A stretch of DNA of 64,000 nt from Streptomyces poonensis (GTDB taxonomy: Bacteria > Actinomycetota > Actinomycetes > Streptomycetales > Streptomycetaceae). Position numbers and translations under genes: made by a program. The notes below the pieces were generated by a model. The model was not told where the DNA came from and searched no databases. It worked only from the letters and a program-made list of their open reading frames with translations. Location: the NCBI RefSeq assembly GCF_014650915.1, contig NZ_BMVW01000016.1, positions 1-64,000 on the forward strand, given 5' to 3'. Shown here piece after piece: positions 60,459-64,000 of this stretch; the first letter of the stretch is position 1; the number at the start of each line of letters is the position of its first letter.

Positions 60459-62201
60459 ATGGCCAAGCAGAACGTAGCCGAGCAGTTCGTCGACATCCTC
60501 GTCCGCGCCGGAGTGAGCCGCCTCTACGGTGTCGTCGGTGACAGCCTCAACCCGGTCGTCGACGCCGTGCGCCGCCACCGCGGCATCGACTGGGTCCACG
60601 TACGCCACGAGGAGACCGCCGCCTTCGCCGCCGGCGCGGAGGCCCAGATCACCGGGAAGCTGACCGCGTGCGCGGGCTCCTGCGGCCCGGGCAACCTCCA
60701 CCTCATCAACGGGCTCTACGACGCCCACCGCTCCATGGCGCCGGTCCTCGCCCTCGCCTCCCACATCCCCTCCAGCGAGATCGGCCTGGGCTACTTCCAG
60801 GAGACCCACCCGGACCGGCTGTTCACCGAGTGCAGTCACTACAGCGAACTGATCTCCAGCCCGCAGCAGATGCCCCGGCTGCTCAACACCGCCGTCCAGC
60901 ACGCCGTGGGGCAGTCCGGCGTCAGTGTGGTCTCGCTGCCCGGCGACATCGCGGGCGAGCCGGCCCCCGAGAAGGCCGCCGACACCGCCCTCGTCACCTC
61001 CCGGCCCACCGTCCGCCCGGGGGACGCCGAGATCGACCGGCTCGTCGAGATGATCGACAAGGCCGACAAGGTCACCCTCTTCTGCGGCGCCGGCACGGCG
61101 GGCGCGCACGCCGAGGTCATGGAGTTCGCGGGGAGGATCAAGTCTCCGGTCGGGCACGCCCTGCGCGGCAAGGAGTGGATCCAGTACGACAACCCGTACG
61201 ACGTCGGCATGAGCGGCCTCCTCGGCTACGGCGCCGCGTACGAGGCCACCCACGAGTGCGATCTGCTGATCCTGCTGGGCACCGACTTCCCGTACAACGC
61301 GTTCCTGCCCGACGACGTCCGGATCGTGCAGATCGACGTACGCCCCGAGGTGCTGGGCCGGCGCTCCAAGCTGGACCTCGCGGTGTGGGGCGATGTGAAG
61401 GAGACGCTGCGGTGCCTCACCCCGCGCGTGAAGGCCAAGAAGAACCGGCGCTTCCTCGACAAGATGCTCAAGAAGCACGCGGACGCGCTGGAGGGCGTCG
61501 TCTCGGCGTACACGAAGAAGGTCGACAAGCACGTCCCCATCCACCCCGAGTACGTGGCGTCCGTCCTCGACGACATCGCCGCCGACGACGCGGTGTTCAC
61601 GGTCGACACGGGGATGTGCAACGTGTGGGCCGCGCGCTACATCTCGCCCAACGGCCGCCGCCGCATCATCGGTTCCTTCTCCCACGGCTCGATGGCGAAC
61701 GCGCTGCCGATGGCGATCGGCGCCCAGTTCACCGACCGGAAGCGCCAGGTCGTGTCGATGTCCGGCGACGGCGGATTCTCCATGCTGATGGGCGACTTCC
61801 TGACGCTCGTCCAGTACGACCTGCCGGTCAAGGTCGTCCTCTTCAACAACTCCTCGCTCGGCATGGTCGAGCTGGAGATGCTCGTCGCCGGGCTCCCCTC
61901 GCACGGCACCGCGAACACCAACCCCGACTTCGCGGCCGTGGCGCGTGCCTGCGGGGCGTACGGCGTCCGCGTGGAGAAGCCGAAGGAGCTCCCCGGCGCG
62001 CTGAAGGAGGCCTTCAAGCACAAGGGCCCGGCGCTCGTCGACGTCGTCACCGACCCCAACGCCCTCTCCATCCCGCCGAAGATCAGCACGGAGATGGTGA
62101 CCGGGTTCGCGCTGTCCGCCTCGAAGATCGTGCTGGACGGCGGTGTGGGCCGGATGCTCCAGATGGCCCGCTCCAACCTGCGGAACGTCCCGCGGCTCTG
62201 A
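60459..62201 (+). CDS. poxB: Thiamine-diphosphate-dependent pyruvate oxidase
   Basis: A 580-aa member of the acetolactate synthase/PoxB family. The catalytic Glu is in VRHEETAAFAAGAEAQ, the ThDP-binding motif is VSMSGDGGFSMLMGDFLTLVQYDLPVKVVLFNN (GDG...NN), and the middle FAD/ROSSMANN-like domain includes FCGAGTAGAHAEVMEF. The length and the C-terminus (STEMVTGFALSASKIVLDGG) favour pyruvate oxidase over acetolactate synthase. The start ATG follows GGAAG after a short leader. Confidence 0.92.
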   Translation: MAKQNVAEQFVDILVRAGVSRLYGVVGDSLNPVVDAVRRHRGIDWVHVRHEETAAFAAGAEAQITGKLTACAGSCGPGNLHLINGLYDAHRSMAPVLALASHIPSSEIGLGYFQETHPDRLFTECSHYSELISSPQQMPRLLNTAVQHAVGQSGVSVVSLPGDIAGEPAPEKAADTALVTSRPTVRPGDAEIDRLVEMIDKADKVTLFCGAGTAGAHAEVMEFAGRIKSPVGHALRGKEWIQYDNPYDVGMSGLLGYGAAYEATHECDLLILLGTDFPYNAFLPDDVRIVQIDVRPEVLGRRSKLDLAVWGDVKETLRCLTPRVKAKKNRRFLDKMLKKHADALEGVVSAYTKKVDKHVPIHPEYVASVLDDIAADDAVFTVDTGMCNVWAARYISPNGRRRIIGSFSHGSMANALPMAIGAQFTDRKRQVVSMSGDGGFSMLMGDFLTLVQYDLPVKVVLFNNSSLGMVELEMLVAGLPSHGTANTNPDFAAVARACGAYGVRVEKPKELPGALKEAFKHKGPALVDVVTDPNALSIPPKISTEMVTGFALSASKIVLDGGVGRMLQMARSNLRNVPRL

Positions 62202-63008
62202 GCGCGACCGGGTTCCGGGCTCCGCGCCGCTCCCCGTCCCGCTCGCCTACTGCTGTCGGCCGACCGCCTCGCGCGTGCCGTCGCGCGGCAGTGGGCGCAG
62301 ACCGCGTCGTCGTCCCCGTCCCGCCGTATGCGCCATCCGGTGCCGTACGGACCGGAGCCGGGCACCGTACACCCCTGCTGTTCCCGGCGGACGGCGGCCC
62401 GGACGCCGCTGTCGGGGCACTCGTGCGGCTCGGCCGGGGACGGCGGGCCCGGCGGCTGCCCGCGGCGGGTGCTGCGGAGGCGCACACCGGACCCTCGGCC
62501 GCTGTCGTGGGCGCGGTGTGCGCCCCACGGCCGGCCGGCGGCCGTGCTCGCCCCCCGGATCCACGGCGTTCCGGCGCGGTCCGCCGACGCGGAGCTCCTC
62601 ACGGATCCGGCGCGGACCCGTGACGGCGCCTGGCTGACCCACCTCGTGGGAGGCGCCCGCCGTGTGCCGTAGTTTCCGGGGCCTGGTCGCGTACGGCCGG
62701 ATCGGCAGGCGCGCCTGGACATGCGATACCGACGGGCGCGGTCGGCATGGCGGCCGACAAGGCGCCCGGAATGCACCTTTCGGTATGCCGTGTCCGCATT
62801 TTATCTGGGCATGGAACCGCTCTCATGTCTCACCGTAGTCCGGGTTGACGGAGTGCGTTCGAACGCCTACGCGCAGTGGTTGAGGATTCAGTATGACTGC
62901 GCTGTTCCGGACCCGGGCATGGATCTCTCGAACGTGTTCGAGCAGGAGGGATTCGGCATCGGCGTGCGGGCGGGGGTCATGAAGAGGCAGGCACGAGGGG
63001 GTGGTTCC
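62202..63008. other. Spacer between poxB and the ATP-binding protein gene
   Basis: An 800-base gap with one possible short gene (62328-62672, listed separately). The stretch 62750-62950 is AT-richer and probably holds the promoter of the downstream gene; several in-frame ATGs (62811, 62919, 62979) lie ahead of the start I chose there. Confidence 0.5.
62328..62672 (+). CDS. Possible small protein (114 aa), doubtful
   Basis: A plus-strand frame with high GC at third positions and a coherent C-terminus (ADAELLTDPARTRDGAWLTHLVGGARRVP). There is no clear ribosome site and the N-terminal half is Pro/Arg/Cys-rich, as chance frames in GC-rich DNA often are. It could be a degraded gene. Confidence 0.3.
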   Translation: MRHPVPYGPEPGTVHPCCSRRTAARTPLSGHSCGSAGDGGPGGCPRRVLRRRTPDPRPLSWARCAPHGRPAAVLAPRIHGVPARSADAELLTDPARTRDGAWLTHLVGGARRVP

Positions 63009-63461
63009 ATGGGGGTCGGAACCTCTTCGACGGAGAAGGTGGAGGCAGCGACCGACAGCGCACCGGACCGGCCGGGGACGGGGCAGCTCCGGCGGCGACT
63101 CGGACGGGCGGACCTGCGCGCGGTCGCCGAGGCCCGCCGGGCACTCAGAGAGCTGCTCGGGCGCTGGGGGAAGCCCGGCAGGTCGGATGTCGCCGAGCTG
63201 CTGACCAGCGAACTCGTCACCAACGCGCTGATCCACACCGACCACGACGCGGTGCTGACGGCGACCGTCACGCCGCGCGGACTGCGCGTGGAAGTAAGGG
63301 ACTTCGTGGCCCGCAGGCCTTTGCTGCAGGTGCCGGACGCCGACTGCGACACGCACGGCAGGGGCCTGCTCCTGGTCCAGTCCCTCGCGGACGCGTGGGG
63401 AGTGCGGAGCCACGGAGTGGGCAAATCGGTGTGGTTCGAACTGAACGCGGACGTGGCCTGA
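63009..63461 (+). CDS. Anti-sigma-type ATP-binding protein (HATPase)
   Basis: A 150-aa single-domain GHKL ATPase of the RsbW/SpoIIAB group. The N box is ELVTNALIHTDHDA and the G box is CDTHGRGLLLVQSLADAWGVR. Such proteins in Streptomyces bind or phosphorylate sigma factors or anti-anti-sigma factors. I start at the ATG at 63009 behind GAGGGGGTGG; upstream ATGs (62979, 62919, 62811) would add unconserved residues. Confidence 0.85.
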   Translation: MGVGTSSTEKVEAATDSAPDRPGTGQLRRRLGRADLRAVAEARRALRELLGRWGKPGRSDVAELLTSELVTNALIHTDHDAVLTATVTPRGLRVEVRDFVARRPLLQVPDADCDTHGRGLLLVQSLADAWGVRSHGVGKSVWFELNADVA

Positions 63462-63504
63462 GCGCCCGGACGCACGGCAAGCCCTCGTCATCGAATCGAG
63501 AGAG

Positions 63505-63548
63505 CCACGGAACGGGGGATCCACGGAACGGGGGATCCACGGAACGGG
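63505..63548. repeat. Three 16-bp tandem units
   Basis: CCACGGAACGGGGGAT occurs at 63505-63520 and 63521-63536, and a partial third copy follows at 63537-63548, just before a terminator hairpin. Confidence 0.8.
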
Positions 63549-63585
63549 ACGGGGGCGCGGCGTACGCGCCGCGCCCCCGTCCCGT
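63544..63585. terminator. Bidirectional terminator between convergent genes
   Basis: A 19-bp perfect stem (arms 63544-63562 and 63567-63585) with a TACG loop separates the ATP-binding protein gene from the convergent gene at the right edge. Confidence 0.9.
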
Positions 63586-63611
63586 GATGCTGTTCCGCGC
63601 CAGGGCGCGGG

Positions 63612-64000
63612 CTAGCCGAACTGCTGCTCAAGGTCCTTGAGTTTGCGCTCCAGGGAGTCCAGTCGCGGCAGGGCCTGTGTGTCGTCCTCCGCGGTGAGGT
63701 CGACGGTGATCGCCTTGTCCGAGCTGCTGCGGACCGGCTGCAGGGAGGGCCGGGTACGTACGGGCAGTGGGTCCCCGCCGGATATGGCAGGCTCCGAAGC
63801 GGCGGCGGGCGCGGCGGCGCGCTCGACGGCCGCCACCTCCACCTGACGGCTCTCGCCGCGGTTGAGCACACCGCGGTGACCACGGCTGATGGCCTTCAGC
63901 TGGGCGCGCTCCAGCTTCCCCTGCTCGCGCCGGCGCTGCCGCTCCTGCTCCTTCTGGCGCTGGTCGTCGCGCACCTCGTCCACGGCCTCGTCCAGGCTGC
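63612..64000 (-). CDS. C-terminal part of an unidentified coiled-coil protein
   Basis: The frame runs off the right edge (it continues SLDEAVDEVRDDQRQKEQER past the window), so only the last 129 residues are seen. They contain a long charged helix (RQRRREQGKLERAQLKAISRG), a low-complexity linker and a C-terminal heptad segment (LPRLDSLERKLKDLEQQFG). The family cannot be named from this piece; an apparent internal GTG start at 63983 is not needed. Confidence 0.7.
   Translation of the reverse strand, partial: SLDEAVDEVRDDQRQKEQERQRRREQGKLERAQLKAISRGHRGVLNRGESRQVEVAAVERAAAPAAASEPAISGGDPLPVRTRPSLQPVRSSSDKAITVDLTAEDDTQALPRLDSLERKLKDLEQQFG

Noticed and set aside
62247..62642. Minus-strand 131-aa frame between poxB and the ATPase gene
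   Set aside because: Arg/Pro-rich chance frame without a start signal; the plus-strand alternative is only slightly better.
56780..63440. GTTCGAA-like strings as tRNA T-arms
   Set aside because: Each lies inside a coding gene or lacks acceptor-stem pairing; no cloverleaf could be drawn.

Overview
This 64 kb window is high-GC actinobacterial DNA and almost certainly comes from a Streptomyces chromosome. Codon third positions are nearly all G or C, genes start with ATG or GTG behind GGAGG-type ribosome sites, secreted enzymes carry twin-arginine or long Sec signals, and the gene families are typical of the genus (APS-type sulfate assimilation, GH43 and CBM proteins, alditol oxidase, PP2C-like phosphatase, anti-sigma-type ATPase). 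No rRNA, tRNA or CRISPR array was seen.

Layout. 1-3.6 kb: assimilatory sulfate reduction operon on the minus strand: a 27-aa leader peptide, sulfite reductase, a 58-aa zinc ribbon, cysH, cysC and the first codons of cysD. 3.6-9.2 kb: a GNAT acetyltransferase, an unrecognised secreted protein, a GAF-domain regulator with a palindromic operator candidate, and an AidB-like flavoprotein. 9.3-17.8 kb: the most distinctive region, a five-gene minus-strand operon that encodes L-2,3-diaminopropionate (Dap) synthesis (SbnA and SbnB), a SyrP/clavaminate-type Fe(II)/2-oxoglutarate dioxygenase, an adenylation-carrier protein, and a carrier-membrane-left-handed-beta-helix protein of the poly-lysine synthetase (Pls) C-terminal type. 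I read it as a split Pls-like system that probably makes an amino-acid homopolymer or oligomer of Dap, possibly hydroxylated.

18-31 kb: a 1.1 kb promoter-rich spacer with a 23/24-bp repeat array, a YihY membrane protein, then small metabolic and regulatory genes (NmrA-like, two AraC regulators, VOC, a lipoprotein, ThuA, a LacI regulator with a repeat-encoded N-terminus, a carboxylesterase, homocysteine methyltransferase, an MmyB-type regulator and an alpha/beta hydrolase). Truncated genes at about 28.8-29.3 kb, an IS30 remnant at 31.5 kb and an IS5-type remnant at 40.7 kb mark past rearrangement.

32-49 kb: secreted carbohydrate enzymes (two GH43 proteins, one with a ricin-type lectin, and a CE12-like esterase), a DinB/phosphomutase pair, a secreted endonuclease/phosphatase-fold protein divergent from a PHP-domain phosphoesterase, a GH2 beta-galactosidase preceded by the scar of a sugar ABC permease, a secreted bicovalent-FAD oxidase and an alditol oxidase. 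49-64 kb: an aminoglycoside-phosphotransferase-fold protein divergent from an atypical radical SAM protein across two CRP-like palindromes, a sigma-like/zinc-finger/membrane/CBM2 fusion, rsgA with a possible upstream small ORF, an Ada-AlkA plus Ogt alkylation-repair pair, a LuxR-type regulator, a PP2C-like protein with a proline-rich region, pyruvate oxidase, an ATP-binding kinase-like protein and a partial gene at the right edge.
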